From Lachnospiraceae bacterium MD308 (GTDB lineage: Bacteria > Bacillota > Clostridia > Lachnospirales > Lachnospiraceae), in assembly GCA_000403475.2 (NCBI GenBank), contig KE159795.1:798807-862806 (forward strand): a stretch of 64,000 nt of DNA, written 5' to 3'. Below are positions 37,332-45,516 of the stretch, piece after piece. Each line of letters starts with the position of its first letter. Position 1 is the stretch's first letter. The notes beneath the pieces were generated by a model. That model was not told the DNA's origin. It worked only from the letters and a program-made list of their open reading frames with translations, and did no database searches. Made by a program: the position numbers and the translations under genes.

Positions 37332-38795
37332 CTAAAATATAGCCGGTGTGCCCATAAATATCTTCTTTATATTTTCGATCAAATCCATTTCCCTTTTTTT
37401 CAAGGTCTCTATTATGCTCATAATAGAGCAGTACATCTCGTGACCACTTTCTTTTCGAAATCCACCTGCCATTTTTTGCCTGTTTTTTGCTTTTCGCAGG
37501 TCTCTTTCCGAAATATTGTCATCAAAAGGAACGGAAAAATCATGCAGAAATAAAAGATGATTATGACTGTACTTTTCCAGTCTGTTTAACAGTGCCTGTT
37601 CTTCCTGCTTTGCGTACCTGTGTGTAGTTTTTTTGTTCTCTTCCCTCCCTTTTTGCAGCAGTGAAAAATATTTTTTCTCATATTCCGTTATCGTTTCATC
37701 TGGCAATGCAGCGACACCCTGTTCCATAAATCCTTTTCGCAGCTTGTTCATTTCGCACAATAACGCTATCATTTCCTTTGACCATGCATTTCCGCTTTCT
37801 TCTGTATTTTTTCTCAGGTAACGAATAATGTGTACATTGCATTCTGCATGTTCCGTTCCGAAATGATACAATGCTGTTTCATGATCATGCAGGAGTGTGC
37901 CGCTATACTGGCACAAAAAGTCTAATTTCTCCAACGCATCTATGGATTTACTTTTCATGGCCTGATATACCACGGTGTTTTTTCTGCTAAAATTACGTAT
38001 ATAATTCTGCTTCCCATTGACAGTTATTGTTGTGGCATCGGTTGCCACAATACTCTGATTCAACAGTTCGTTTTTCAAATTTGAGATGCTCTTTTCCGAA
38101 GATTGCGCAAAATTCCTGCAGAAGCTGTAGACACTTCCTTCTGATAATTCCAGCTCTCCATTACTTGCAGCATTCAAAAAGAAGGCAATCCGGTCGTTGG
38201 ACATGACTCCTTCACTGTAAAGGGACACTGCCAATGCTTTTACATTGGCACCATAAATAACATCACTGCGATATTCCGGAGGAATATGGATTTTTCCTCT
38301 TTCATCTGCGTAGATACGGATTTCTGTGATAACGGCTTCTGTTTTTAAATCAACAACATACTTTGTAACATACTTTCTGCCGGAGGCATTGCCAACTGTC
38401 TGAATCTCATGCCGGCATTTTCCAGATGCAATCTTTTCTTCTATTTTGGCTTTAGTAAGCGTAGTTCCGGCATGCCCCTTTTGCCCTCCTGGTTTACGCT
38501 CTGTTTTCTTTCTCCCATTGTAGGTATTGGCAGGTTTTACGCCCTTCTGGTCCGTTGATGGTGGGCGCGAAGTATTCGAACTGTCGTTATTGATAATGCT
38601 TTTTAGACGTGCATTGTCTTCTGTTAGTAACTGGTTTTTTTCACGTAGGATTTTATTTTCTTTTTTCAGATCAGCTATTTCCACTTTTAATTCTTTTACT
38701 TCCTGCTTGTGTTCTTTTTCAACAGAATCCAGACGTCCCATGATTTCCATAAGCTGTTGATACATTCCGTTATTATAATCACTGTTTCTTCCCAT
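37332..38795 (-). CDS. tnpC: IS66-family transposase (TnpC)
   Basis: The start is taken as ATG 38795 with GGAAGGAG upstream, giving 487 residues. An N-terminal coiled coil (about 15-65, leucine-zipper type) leads to 'NNDSSNTSRPPSTDQKG' and the zinc-binding-like and DDE domains of IS66: 'SIVATDATTITVNG' (first Asp), 'LLHDHETALYHFGTEHAECNVHIIRYL' and 'FDDNISERDLRKAKNRQKMAGGFR' (Glu). All appear intact. Elements with TnpC alone are known to move. Confidence 0.92.
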   Translation of the reverse strand: MGRNSDYNNGMYQQLMEIMGRLDSVEKEHKQEVKELKVEIADLKKENKILREKNQLLTEDNARLKSIINNDSSNTSRPPSTDQKGVKPANTYNGRKKTERKPGGQKGHAGTTLTKAKIEEKIASGKCRHEIQTVGNASGRKYVTKYVVDLKTEAVITEIRIYADERGKIHIPPEYRSDVIYGANVKALAVSLYSEGVMSNDRIAFFLNAASNGELELSEGSVYSFCRNFAQSSEKSISNLKNELLNQSIVATDATTITVNGKQNYIRNFSRKNTVVYQAMKSKSIDALEKLDFLCQYSGTLLHDHETALYHFGTEHAECNVHIIRYLRKNTEESGNAWSKEMIALLCEMNKLRKGFMEQGVAALPDETITEYEKKYFSLLQKGREENKKTTHRYAKQEEQALLNRLEKYSHNHLLFLHDFSVPFDDNISERDLRKAKNRQKMAGGFRKESGHEMYCSIMSIIETLKKREMDLIENIKKIFMGTPAIF

Positions 38796-38920
38796 AGGAC
38801 ATCTCCTTCCACACATTTCTGATAAACATAGTTTATCAGAAATAGAAAGAAAAGAAAAATTCTTCCCAAAATCAATTCGTCAAAATGACGGTGTAAAAAA
38901 TTTCTGTAATAATGCATAAA

Positions 38921-39042
38921 AGTGGATAACTTTTTTTATGTGTCTCAAAAAAGTATGTTTAAAGGGTATTAGACGTAAAATTATCCACAAAAATTTGGAA
39001 ATCCTAGCAATTGAAAAAATCTCCTTCTTTTTTTGTGGATAA
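38921..39042. promoter_or_regulatory. Three DnaA-box-like 9-mers in the IS66 right end
   Basis: Perfect TTATCCACA at 38981-38989, its perfect complement TGTGGATAA at 39034-39042, and a one-mismatch inverse box (GTGGATAA core) at 38922-38929, within AT-rich DNA 60-180 bases from the IS end. Whether DnaA binds here is untested. Confidence 0.5.
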
Positions 39043-39129
39043 CCATTGATGAAAACTTTTTAAAATTCTCCTTTTTGACGTTGGTAGGCTGAACTGTTAC
39101 AAAAAATAAATATTTAACGTATATACCAC

Positions 39130-39159
39130 TTGACATTTCCTGTTAAAATATGATATAAA
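39130..39159 (+). promoter_or_regulatory. tRNA-Trp promoter
   Basis: Consensus TTGACA (39130-39135), 18 bases, TATAAA (39154-39159), 23 bases before the tRNA. The IS66 insertion ends only 30 bases upstream but leaves the promoter whole. Confidence 0.7.
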
Positions 39160-39182
39160 TAACTGGTGCGATAAGTACATAC

Positions 39183-39253
39183 AGGGGATTGGTCAAGTGG
39201 TATGATAGGGGTCTCCAAAACCTTTGGCGGGGGTTCGATTCCCTCATCCCCTG
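39183..39253 (+). tRNA. tRNA-Trp (anticodon CCA)
   Basis: This is a 71-base cloverleaf. Acceptor AGGGGAT pairs with ATCCCCT and G is the discriminator. The D arm holds GGTCAAGTGGTA, the anticodon loop is CTCCAAA with CCA at 39215-39217, and the T arm contains GGTTCGATTCC. The anticodon stem (GGGGT/ACCTT) includes two G-T pairs. No CCA is encoded. It stands alone, between promoter and terminator. Confidence 0.95.
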
Positions 39254-39265
39254 TTTTGAAATGTT

Positions 39266-39292
39266 AAAAAGCCCATTTACAGGGCTTTTTTG
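39266..39292 (+). terminator. tRNA-Trp terminator
   Basis: AAAAAGCCC-ATTTACA-GGGCTTTTTT, a nine-pair stem with T6 tail, 12 bases after the tRNA. Confidence 0.85.
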
Positions 39293-39308
39293 TATTTTGT
39301 CATATTAT

Positions 39309-39446
39309 TTACTTTATTTTCAATGTTTTTAGATAGTCCTTCTGTTCCTTTGTAATCCGATAGCTTTCCACCGTTTTTTGATATGCTAAATCCTGAAGTT
39401 CAAACAATTTTCCCTGAACATACTGTACGGCATTTTTCTCTTCCAT
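39309..39446 (-). CDS. Small hypothetical protein (45 residues) behind hemC
   Basis: ATG 39446 with an AGAGG site opens MEEKNAVQYVQGKLFELQDL and ends at 39309 after a Lys-rich tail. It begins 16 bases past the hemC stop on the same strand. The 'LFELQDLAY' phrase resembles the first helix of AlkD-type DNA alkylation repair proteins, so it may be a remnant of one, but 45 residues do not allow a firm call. Confidence 0.45.
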   Translation of the reverse strand: MEEKNAVQYVQGKLFELQDLAYQKTVESYRITKEQKDYLKTLKIK

Positions 39447-39462
39447 AATATACCTCTTTTCT

Positions 39463-40350
39463 TTATACATTATATCTGTCTTTTAACTCCTGCGCCAGCG
39501 ACACTCCGATCTGTTCTGCATAAACTGCAGAACCGCTTTTACTTCCGACTGCAAAAAAATAATCTTTTTCCCGATAATAAAGTCCCTTTAACCAAAGTAT
39601 ATCTCCTGCCACTTCTGCATAAGCTGCAACAGGCGACGAACACCCTCCGTCAAGGCACTTTACAAATGCCCGTTCTGCTTTTGCAGCCATTGCCGACTCA
39701 AAAGTATCAAACCCCTTAAGAAAACTGTAATCTGTCTTTGCTCTTGCCTGGATTGCAAGTATCCCCTGCCCTGCCGCCGGAAGTATCTCCTCCGGAGAAA
39801 AATAACGGGAAATTCTTCTCTCCAGGCCCAATCTCCTAAGCCCCGCCGCCGCCAGTATCAACGCATCGTACTCGCCCCGGTCAAGTTTTTCAAGTCTGGT
39901 TATCACGTTTCCTCGAATCGAGCGAAACTCTGCCCCGGGAAACAACTTCTCAGCCTGAATCCTTCTTCGAAAGGAAGAGCAGCCGATTATACCGCACCCA
40001 TTCCATTCCCTTCTCCCTTCCGGAAGTATCAGCGCATCTCTGGCATCCTCACGACGCGAAAAACTGACTATAGGAATCTTATATGATTCTTCAACGGGCA
40101 TATCTTTAAGACTGTGTACCGCCAAATCAATCTCACCTGACAGGAGCGCTTTATCAATCTCTTTTACAAACAGGCCTTTCCCCCCAATTTTATCCAACAT
40201 CACGTCCTGACGCCTGTCTCCCGTTGTCTCAATCATCACTAGCTCCGGTTGAATTCCCGGACATTGACGTCTGATATAAAATGCCAGTTCTTCTGCCTGT
40301 ATAACAGCCAGCCTGCTGCTTCTGGTGCCAATTCGTACTATTTTATCCAT
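39463..40350 (-). CDS. hemC: Porphobilinogen deaminase (hydroxymethylbilane synthase)
   Basis: This enzyme joins four porphobilinogen units into hydroxymethylbilane for siroheme and cobalamin synthesis. The 295-residue protein starts MDKIVRIGTRSSRLA (ATG 40350 with AGAGAGG; an ATG at 40374 overlapping the previous stop is the alternative). It carries the 'LAVHSLKDMP' loop and the dipyrromethane-cofactor Cys in 'CLDGGCSSPVAAYAE'. It follows the precorrin-2 dehydrogenase gene directly, divergent from cbiK, so the cluster feeds the anaerobic B12 or siroheme branch. Confidence 0.93.
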   Translation of the reverse strand: MDKIVRIGTRSSRLAVIQAEELAFYIRRQCPGIQPELVMIETTGDRRQDVMLDKIGGKGLFVKEIDKALLSGEIDLAVHSLKDMPVEESYKIPIVSFSRREDARDALILPEGRREWNGCGIIGCSSFRRRIQAEKLFPGAEFRSIRGNVITRLEKLDRGEYDALILAAAGLRRLGLERRISRYFSPEEILPAAGQGILAIQARAKTDYSFLKGFDTFESAMAAKAERAFVKCLDGGCSSPVAAYAEVAGDILWLKGLYYREKDYFFAVGSKSGSAVYAEQIGVSLAQELKDRYNV

Positions 40351-40370
40351 AATATCCTCTCTGTCGCAAT

Positions 40371-40880
40371 TCATAGTTCTGTACCCGATTCCGAAAGTGC
40401 CGTCTCAATCTGTTCCCTCATCTTTTTCACCTGCATATGATTTTGCCCGCCGGAAGTAATTCCGACCGTCACACTGTCCTTAATGACAACAGCCGGAAAA
40501 TAGAAATCACACAGCTCCTTTTTGTGCGAAGCATTCGTTAAAATTCCACGCTCCCGGCATATATGCACAACCTGCTCATTGCAGACGCGGCTATCTGTTA
40601 CCGCCAACACAATATCCGCATCTGCTGACAGCCATTTTATTAATTTTTCTGCACATATGGCATCGTCCATATCGATCGCTTCCGGAATCCAGCGGATTCT
40701 TTTTTCTTTTGCCCTCTCTAGAAGCCTTTCTGTCATCTCCGGCGAAATGACCGTAATATTATCTGCAAACTTAAGAAGCGTTTCCACCCTTCTTTCCGCA
40801 ATTTTCCCACCGCCGATCACTAAAATCTTCTTTTCTGATATATCTACAAACATCGGAAAATATGGTTTTTTTCCGCACAA
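40371..40880 (-). CDS. Precorrin-2 dehydrogenase (siroheme synthase N-terminal domain type)
   Basis: This 169-residue NAD-dependent enzyme oxidises precorrin-2 to sirohydrochlorin. The N-terminus YFPMFVDISEKKILVIGGGK contains the Rossmann GGGKIAERRVETLL, and 'LTNASHKKELCDFYFPAVV' is the family signature. The first codon is TTG at 40880 with GGGGAG upstream; I keep it because the FPMF(I/V)D start is conserved in the family, while ATG 40853 would cut into it. Length equals the stand-alone Met8p/SirC type, without a methylase domain. Confidence 0.85.
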   Translation of the reverse strand: MCGKKPYFPMFVDISEKKILVIGGGKIAERRVETLLKFADNITVISPEMTERLLERAKEKRIRWIPEAIDMDDAICAEKLIKWLSADADIVLAVTDSRVCNEQVVHICRERGILTNASHKKELCDFYFPAVVIKDSVTVGITSGGQNHMQVKKMREQIETALSESGTEL

Positions 40881-40978
40881 TGCAATCCACTCCCCGCATT
40901 AGATTTTAATTTTTGCTACCCTCAGTTTATCACATCCTGTAAAATTTACAATCATTCTATATTTTACAGCAGAACAAA

Positions 40979-41007
40979 TTGACACTTTGCATTCCCTGGC
41001 ATATGAT
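40979..41007 (+). promoter_or_regulatory. cbiK promoter
   Basis: TTGACA (40979-40984), 17 bases, TATGAT (41002-41007). The 56-base leader to the cbiK start is too short for a cobalamin riboswitch. Confidence 0.65.
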
Positions 41008-41063
41008 AGAGACAGTTCACAAACCATTTTGCCATGGATGAGAGGAGGGAGAGAATAAATAAT

Positions 41064-41861
41064 ATGAACAGCAATAAAGGGATTCTAATCGTCAGCTCTG
41101 GAACCAGCCACGAAGACACGCGCAAAAAAACAATCTGTACTTTCGAAGATACCATCCGAAATGCATATCCGGACATACCGGTTTACACTGCATGGACAAG
41201 CCGGGCCATTATCACAAAGCTCTTAAATACTACAGGCGAAAAAATATATGGCATAGACGAAACCTTATACAAAATGAAGCAGGACGGGCTAACTCATATT
41301 TATATTCTTCCTACCCTTATCATTGACGGAATGGGATATAATCAGATAAAAGAAAGCGCGGCGCGCTGGATGGACGCTTTTGCCTGGGTCACTTTGGGAA
41401 AACCGCTGCTTTCTACCAGAGAAGGCAGAAAAGAACTCATCCGCATCATCGCAGACGAGTTCTCAGAAATCCTTGCCTCAGACCAATCAGCTCTCATTCT
41501 CATAGGACACGGCACCCCGTACCGCTCCAACACAGACTATGCTAAGTTAGGCAGCATGTTCAGGGAAGCCGGATACGCCAATATCTATGTACAGACGCTT
41601 GAATCCTGCCGCTCCGCCGCACAGATGATTTCTTTATTAAAATATACATCCGCAGATAATATTCACCTGTCTCCTCTTATGATTACCGCCGGCAGCCATG
41701 CCAAAAACGACATATTCGGACCCGGAAAATCATCCTGGGCCGCACAGTTTAAACAAGCCGGCTATAATGTTACCTGCCACTTAAAAGGGCTCGGCGAATA
41801 TCCTGCCATTCACCGATTATTCCTAAAGCATCTGTCGGAATTATCAGGATTTATTTCCTAA
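41064..41861 (+). CDS. cbiK: Sirohydrochlorin cobaltochelatase (anaerobic type)
   Basis: This enzyme inserts cobalt into sirohydrochlorin at the start of the anaerobic cobalamin path. The 265-residue protein begins ATG 41064 behind GGAGGGAG (an in-frame ATG ten codons earlier lacks a site). Motifs: 'ILIVSSGTSHEDTRKKTI', 'LIGHGTPYRSNTDYAKL' with a metal-binding His, the conserved Glu in 'VQTLES', and 'LMITAGSHAKNDIFG' with the second His. No signal peptide, so cytoplasmic. It faces the siroheme-branch genes across a common promoter region. Confidence 0.92.
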   Translation: MNSNKGILIVSSGTSHEDTRKKTICTFEDTIRNAYPDIPVYTAWTSRAIITKLLNTTGEKIYGIDETLYKMKQDGLTHIYILPTLIIDGMGYNQIKESAARWMDAFAWVTLGKPLLSTREGRKELIRIIADEFSEILASDQSALILIGHGTPYRSNTDYAKLGSMFREAGYANIYVQTLESCRSAAQMISLLKYTSADNIHLSPLMITAGSHAKNDIFGPGKSSWAAQFKQAGYNVTCHLKGLGEYPAIHRLFLKHLSELSGFIS

Positions 41862-41874
41862 GCATCCCAATCCG

Positions 41875-42546
41875 CTAATCTTTCGTCCCCTCTATCTGTA
41901 GCACCGTCGGCACGCCGTCAACCTCTGCAAACCAAAGTTTTTCTGCCTCACAAAGCTCTGCCTGTCCATTCGTTCCTTCTGTAATCTCTGCTTTCACTTG
42001 TTCTTTGATCTCTTCTGCCAGCAACACTTCTAAGCGAACGATATCCGTATACTCTGAATTCAGCATACGGATTCCCCTCTGCCCGAGAATATACTGTATT
42101 TTACCAAGTCCGGTATAATCTGTACGGATTTCAAGTTTAACACCCTGAATTCTGGTTATAATTACAGATGAAGCAATTCCTGCCTTCACCGCACCCGAAT
42201 ACGCCCGCACCAATCCCCCGGTCCCAAGAAGCACGCCTCCAAAATACCTGGTAACTACAACAGCAGCATTATGAATTCCGTTTCCGAGAAGCACATCAAG
42301 CATCGGCTTCCCGGCTGTTCCCTGAGGTTCCCCGTCGTCGCTGCAGCGGGCAAGCTCATTTCTTTCCCCAATTACATATGCAAAACAATTGTGCCTCGCA
42401 TCCCAATACTTTTTCCGCGTGGCTTCAATAAATGAAAGCGCCTCCTCCTCTGTCCCCACTGGAACAACAGTGGCAATAAAACGAGATTTTTTTTCTACAA
42501 TTTCACCTTCGCCGCCCTGATACACGATTTTACATTCTTCTGCCAT
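41875..42546 (-). CDS. yigZ: YigZ/IMPACT-family protein
   Basis: This 223-residue protein has the UPF0029 N-terminal domain: 'KKSRFIATVVPVGTEEEALSFIEA', 'KKYWDARHNCFAYVIG', 'DDGEPQGTAGKPML' and 'VVTRYFGGVLLGTGGLVRAYSGA'. A ferredoxin-like C-terminal domain follows. Members are linked to translation control in eukaryotes; the bacterial role is not clear. Length is normal. The start has GGAGGG. It is monocistronic and divergent from the penicillin-binding protein gene. Confidence 0.9.
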   Translation of the reverse strand: MAEECKIVYQGGEGEIVEKKSRFIATVVPVGTEEEALSFIEATRKKYWDARHNCFAYVIGERNELARCSDDGEPQGTAGKPMLDVLLGNGIHNAAVVVTRYFGGVLLGTGGLVRAYSGAVKAGIASSVIITRIQGVKLEIRTDYTGLGKIQYILGQRGIRMLNSEYTDIVRLEVLLAEEIKEQVKAEITEGTNGQAELCEAEKLWFAEVDGVPTVLQIEGTKD

Positions 42547-42680
42547 TTTTTACCCTCCTACATATTCTAGTATATTAAATTTCTTAAGATTTTCCTACTA
42601 AAATATGAAGTTTTCATTTTTTTCTTTATTTCAATAAATATATTTGCTATAATGTCTGCGTATAAAGGAGGCAAGCACTT

Positions 42681-45422
42681 ATGAATTATAGTAAGAAAAA
42701 AGCCGCTCAAAAACAAAAAAAGATAACATCCAAATCTACCATGCAGGGCAAGCGGGTTGGTATTCGATTAGTAAAGGCCTTCTTTCTCTGCATACTCGTT
42801 ATAGGTATTGCTGGAGTCGTCGGCGGCGGTTTATTTGTCAAAAAGATTATTGACGATTCCCCGAAAGTGTCTCCGTCAGATGTAAAACCTCAAGGATACA
42901 CGACTTTTGTGTACGCCGATGATGAAAAGACGGAGATTGAACGGTTCGTGGCTTCCGGATCTAACCGTGTATACAAATCCATTGAAGAGATTCCGGAAGA
43001 TTTGCAGCATGCATTTGTAGCCATTGAAGATGAACGTTTTTATGATCATAACGGTATTGATATACGGGGTATTGCCCGCGCCGCCGTTGTCACTTTATCC
43101 GGCGGTTCGGAAGGAGCAAGTACTCTGACACAGCAATTAATAAAGAATAATGTCTTTCCCAATTTCGTTAATGAACAGACGTTTTATGATAAGCTGCAGC
43201 GAAAGTTTCAGGAACAGTTCCTCGCCCTTCAGATTGAGAAACAGATGACCAAAGATGAGATTATCGAAGCTTATATGAACACCATCAATCTTGGACAGAA
43301 CTCTCTTGGTGTACAATCTGCCGCAAAACGTTATTTTAATAAAAATGTCAGCAAGCTTTCCCTTTCCGAATGTGCAGTAATCGCAGGTATTACCCAGAAT
43401 CCATCACGCCTGAATCCGGTTACCAACCCGGAAAAAAATGCTCAGAGGCGGAAAAAGGTTCTGAAAAACATGTTAGAACAAGGATATATCACAGAAGCAG
43501 CTTACAAAGAAGCCATGGCTGATGACGTCTATGCCCGTATCCAGAAAGCAGCGAAAAAAAGTGATAACAAGAATCCTTACACTTATTTTGTAGACGCACT
43601 TTCTGATCAGGTACTTGACGACCTTCAAGAGCACCTCGGATATACAGAAACACAGGCATATAATGCATTATACAGCGGCGGTCTGAGCATATATTCTACA
43701 CAGGATCTTGATCTGCAGAAGATTTGTGATGAAGAGATGAATGATGATTCTAATTATCCGTATCTTAAAGAATACGGCCTGGACTATGCTTTAACTGTCA
43801 CAAGGGCAGACGGCTCTATTGAAAACTATTCATCCGGACATATAAAAAAATACGCAAGGGAAGAACACGGAAAGACACAGGGACTATTATATTCCAGCAG
43901 CGATGAAGCAAAGGATATGGTAAAGGAATGGAAAAAGACCATTAAAAAGAAGGGGGATACTTATGATGAAGTCATAAATATCACTCCTCAGCCCCAGGCT
44001 TCTGTAACACTGATGGATCAAAAGACCGGTGAAATCAAAGCCATGGTCGGCGGACGCGGCAAAAAGAAGAGTAGTCTTGGTCTAAACCGGGCATATAAAG
44101 GTTCCAAGAGGCAGCCCGGCTCCACTTTCAAGGTACTGGCAGCTTATGCTCCGGCAATGGATGCCTGCGACAAAACTCTTGCAACTGTCGTACGTGACGA
44201 ACCTACAGAATATAAAAACGGCAAACAGATTAAAAACGCCAGCAGAGGTTACAAAGGCGATGTCTCCTACCGTAAAGCAATTGCTAATTCTATTAATGTC
44301 TGTGCCGTAAAAGTAAGTAATGAGATTACACAGCAATTAGGTTTTGACTACTGTGAGAAATTCGGAATTACCACATTAGTAAAAAGCAAGAACATTGACG
44401 GCAAGATATACAGTGATATTAATGAGACTCTTGCTCTCGGAGGCTTGACAGACGGCGTCTTCAATTACCAGTTATGCGGTGCGTATGCCGCAATTGCTAA
44501 CGGAGGCGAATATAACAGACCTATTTTGTACTCCAAAATCCTTGATCATGACGGCAACGTTCTGTTAGAAGGCGGGAAGCAATCACACCGTGTATTGAAA
44601 GAGAGTACGGCAGCCCTTGTAACCAGTGCACTAGAAAGCGTTGTTTCAGAAGGTACCGGACGTTCCTGTCAACTCGGCGACATGCCCGTTGCAGGGAAAA
44701 CAGGTACGACCACTTCTAACAAGGACTTATGGTTCTGCGGCTTTACTCCATACTATACCTGTGCTGTATGGGGTGGATATGACGATAATAAAGAATGTAA
44801 TACGGACACCAGTTTCCGTTTCCGATTGTGGAAAGGAATCATGGAACGAGTACATGAAGATTTATCTCCGGAAGAGTTCGAAATGCCGGATTCTGTTGAA
44901 AAGAAAACCGTTTGTAAAAAAACCGGCATGCTGGCAAGAACAGGAAGATGTCCTTCTGTTACAGAATATTTCGACACAGATGTACTTCCTGATGAAGTGT
45001 GCAGCGGCCATGAAGATGTAGATGACGGGGACGATGACGAGGAAGATGCAGAAATCGCAGATGAAGATGAAGGCGATGGCGAAGATCCTGAGAATCCTGA
45101 AAACCCAGGCAATCCTGAAAATCCGTCAACCCCCGGTGGCAACAATCCGACCGATACCACTCAACCGCCTACAACGGTGCCTGTTGATCCAGAGCCCACT
45201 ACTCCTCCTAGCGGCGGCAACAACGGCAACAACGGTGGTGACAGCAATGGTGGCAATAACGGTGGTGACAACAACAACGGCGGCAATAACGGCGGCAATA
45301 ACGGTGGTGACAACAGCGGCGGCAATACTGGTGGTGACAACAGCGGCGGCAATACTGGTGGTGACAACAGCGGCGGCAATACCGGTGGCGGCGACAACAC
45401 CGGTGGCAATGGTACTACCTAA
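42681..45422 (+). CDS. Class A penicillin-binding protein (transglycosylase/transpeptidase) with low-complexity tail
   Basis: This is a 913-residue bifunctional peptidoglycan synthase. A basic cytoplasmic start is followed by a membrane anchor (about 28-55). The GT51 domain holds EDERFYDHNGIDIRGIARA and GASTLTQQLIKN (about 110-160). The transpeptidase domain has SxxK in GSTFKVLAA, SxN in AIANSINVCA and KTGT in VAGKTGTTT. From about residue 780 the tail is acidic, then PEN/P-rich, then about 70 residues of Gly-Gly-Asn/Asp repeats, possibly spanning the wall. The start has AAAGGAGG. A strong terminator follows. Confidence 0.95.
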   Translation: MNYSKKKAAQKQKKITSKSTMQGKRVGIRLVKAFFLCILVIGIAGVVGGGLFVKKIIDDSPKVSPSDVKPQGYTTFVYADDEKTEIERFVASGSNRVYKSIEEIPEDLQHAFVAIEDERFYDHNGIDIRGIARAAVVTLSGGSEGASTLTQQLIKNNVFPNFVNEQTFYDKLQRKFQEQFLALQIEKQMTKDEIIEAYMNTINLGQNSLGVQSAAKRYFNKNVSKLSLSECAVIAGITQNPSRLNPVTNPEKNAQRRKKVLKNMLEQGYITEAAYKEAMADDVYARIQKAAKKSDNKNPYTYFVDALSDQVLDDLQEHLGYTETQAYNALYSGGLSIYSTQDLDLQKICDEEMNDDSNYPYLKEYGLDYALTVTRADGSIENYSSGHIKKYAREEHGKTQGLLYSSSDEAKDMVKEWKKTIKKKGDTYDEVINITPQPQASVTLMDQKTGEIKAMVGGRGKKKSSLGLNRAYKGSKRQPGSTFKVLAAYAPAMDACDKTLATVVRDEPTEYKNGKQIKNASRGYKGDVSYRKAIANSINVCAVKVSNEITQQLGFDYCEKFGITTLVKSKNIDGKIYSDINETLALGGLTDGVFNYQLCGAYAAIANGGEYNRPILYSKILDHDGNVLLEGGKQSHRVLKESTAALVTSALESVVSEGTGRSCQLGDMPVAGKTGTTTSNKDLWFCGFTPYYTCAVWGGYDDNKECNTDTSFRFRLWKGIMERVHEDLSPEEFEMPDSVEKKTVCKKTGMLARTGRCPSVTEYFDTDVLPDEVCSGHEDVDDGDDDEEDAEIADEDEGDGEDPENPENPGNPENPSTPGGNNPTDTTQPPTTVPVDPEPTTPPSGGNNGNNGGDSNGGNNGGDNNNGGNNGGNNGGDNSGGNTGGDNSGGNTGGDNSGGNTGGGDNTGGNGTT
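45205..45417 (+). repeat. In-frame Gly/Asn/Asp repeat of the penicillin-binding protein tail
   Basis: Short units of the GGC-GGC-AAT-AC-GGT-GGT-GAC-AAC type recur in imperfect tandem, the last three being near identical 27-base copies. They encode GGNNGG/GGDNSGGNT units. Length is likely to vary between strains by slippage. The regular pattern also leaves long open frames on both strands that are not genes. Confidence 0.85.
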
Positions 45423-45444
45423 TCTCAATTTTAAGGAATAAACC

Positions 45445-45499
45445 AAACCCCTCTGCTCTACAAGCAATTATACCTATAGAGCAGAGGGGTTTTATTTTA
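45445..45499. terminator. Bidirectional terminator between the PBP gene and glucokinase gene
   Basis: ACCCCTCTGCTCTA / TAGAGCAGAGGGGT stem of 14 pairs, 16-base loop, T-rich on the plus strand (TTTTATTTTA) and A-rich in front (serving the minus strand). Confidence 0.85.
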
Positions 45500-45516
45500 C
45501 CCTTTTATTCTTTTGA

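Larger units (their letters stand above)
37288..39100 (-). mobile_element. Complete IS66-type insertion sequence
   Basis: Perfect 16-bp terminal inverted repeats GTAACAGTTCAGCCTA (37288-37303) and its complement (39085-39100) bound the element. The flanking bases AAAAAATA occur at 37280-37287 and 39101-39108, an 8-bp target duplication as expected for IS66. The element is 1813 bp with a single transposase gene and no tnpA/tnpB, like the ISBst12 subgroup. It sits between the ECF gene and tRNA-Trp. The long right end (38817-39100) is non-coding and holds DnaA-box-like sites. Confidence 0.95.

Noticed and set aside
40903-41063. Cobalamin riboswitch upstream of cbiK
   Set aside because: A consensus promoter leaves only about 50 bases of leader, and no conserved B12 box is visible.
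45205-45417. Possible CRISPR-like repeat array
   Set aside because: The repeats are tandem, in frame with the gene, and have no spacers.
45126-45467. Minus-strand open frames with proline- or valine/alanine-rich repeats
   Set aside because: They arise from the GC-rich repeat of the penicillin-binding protein tail read backwards.
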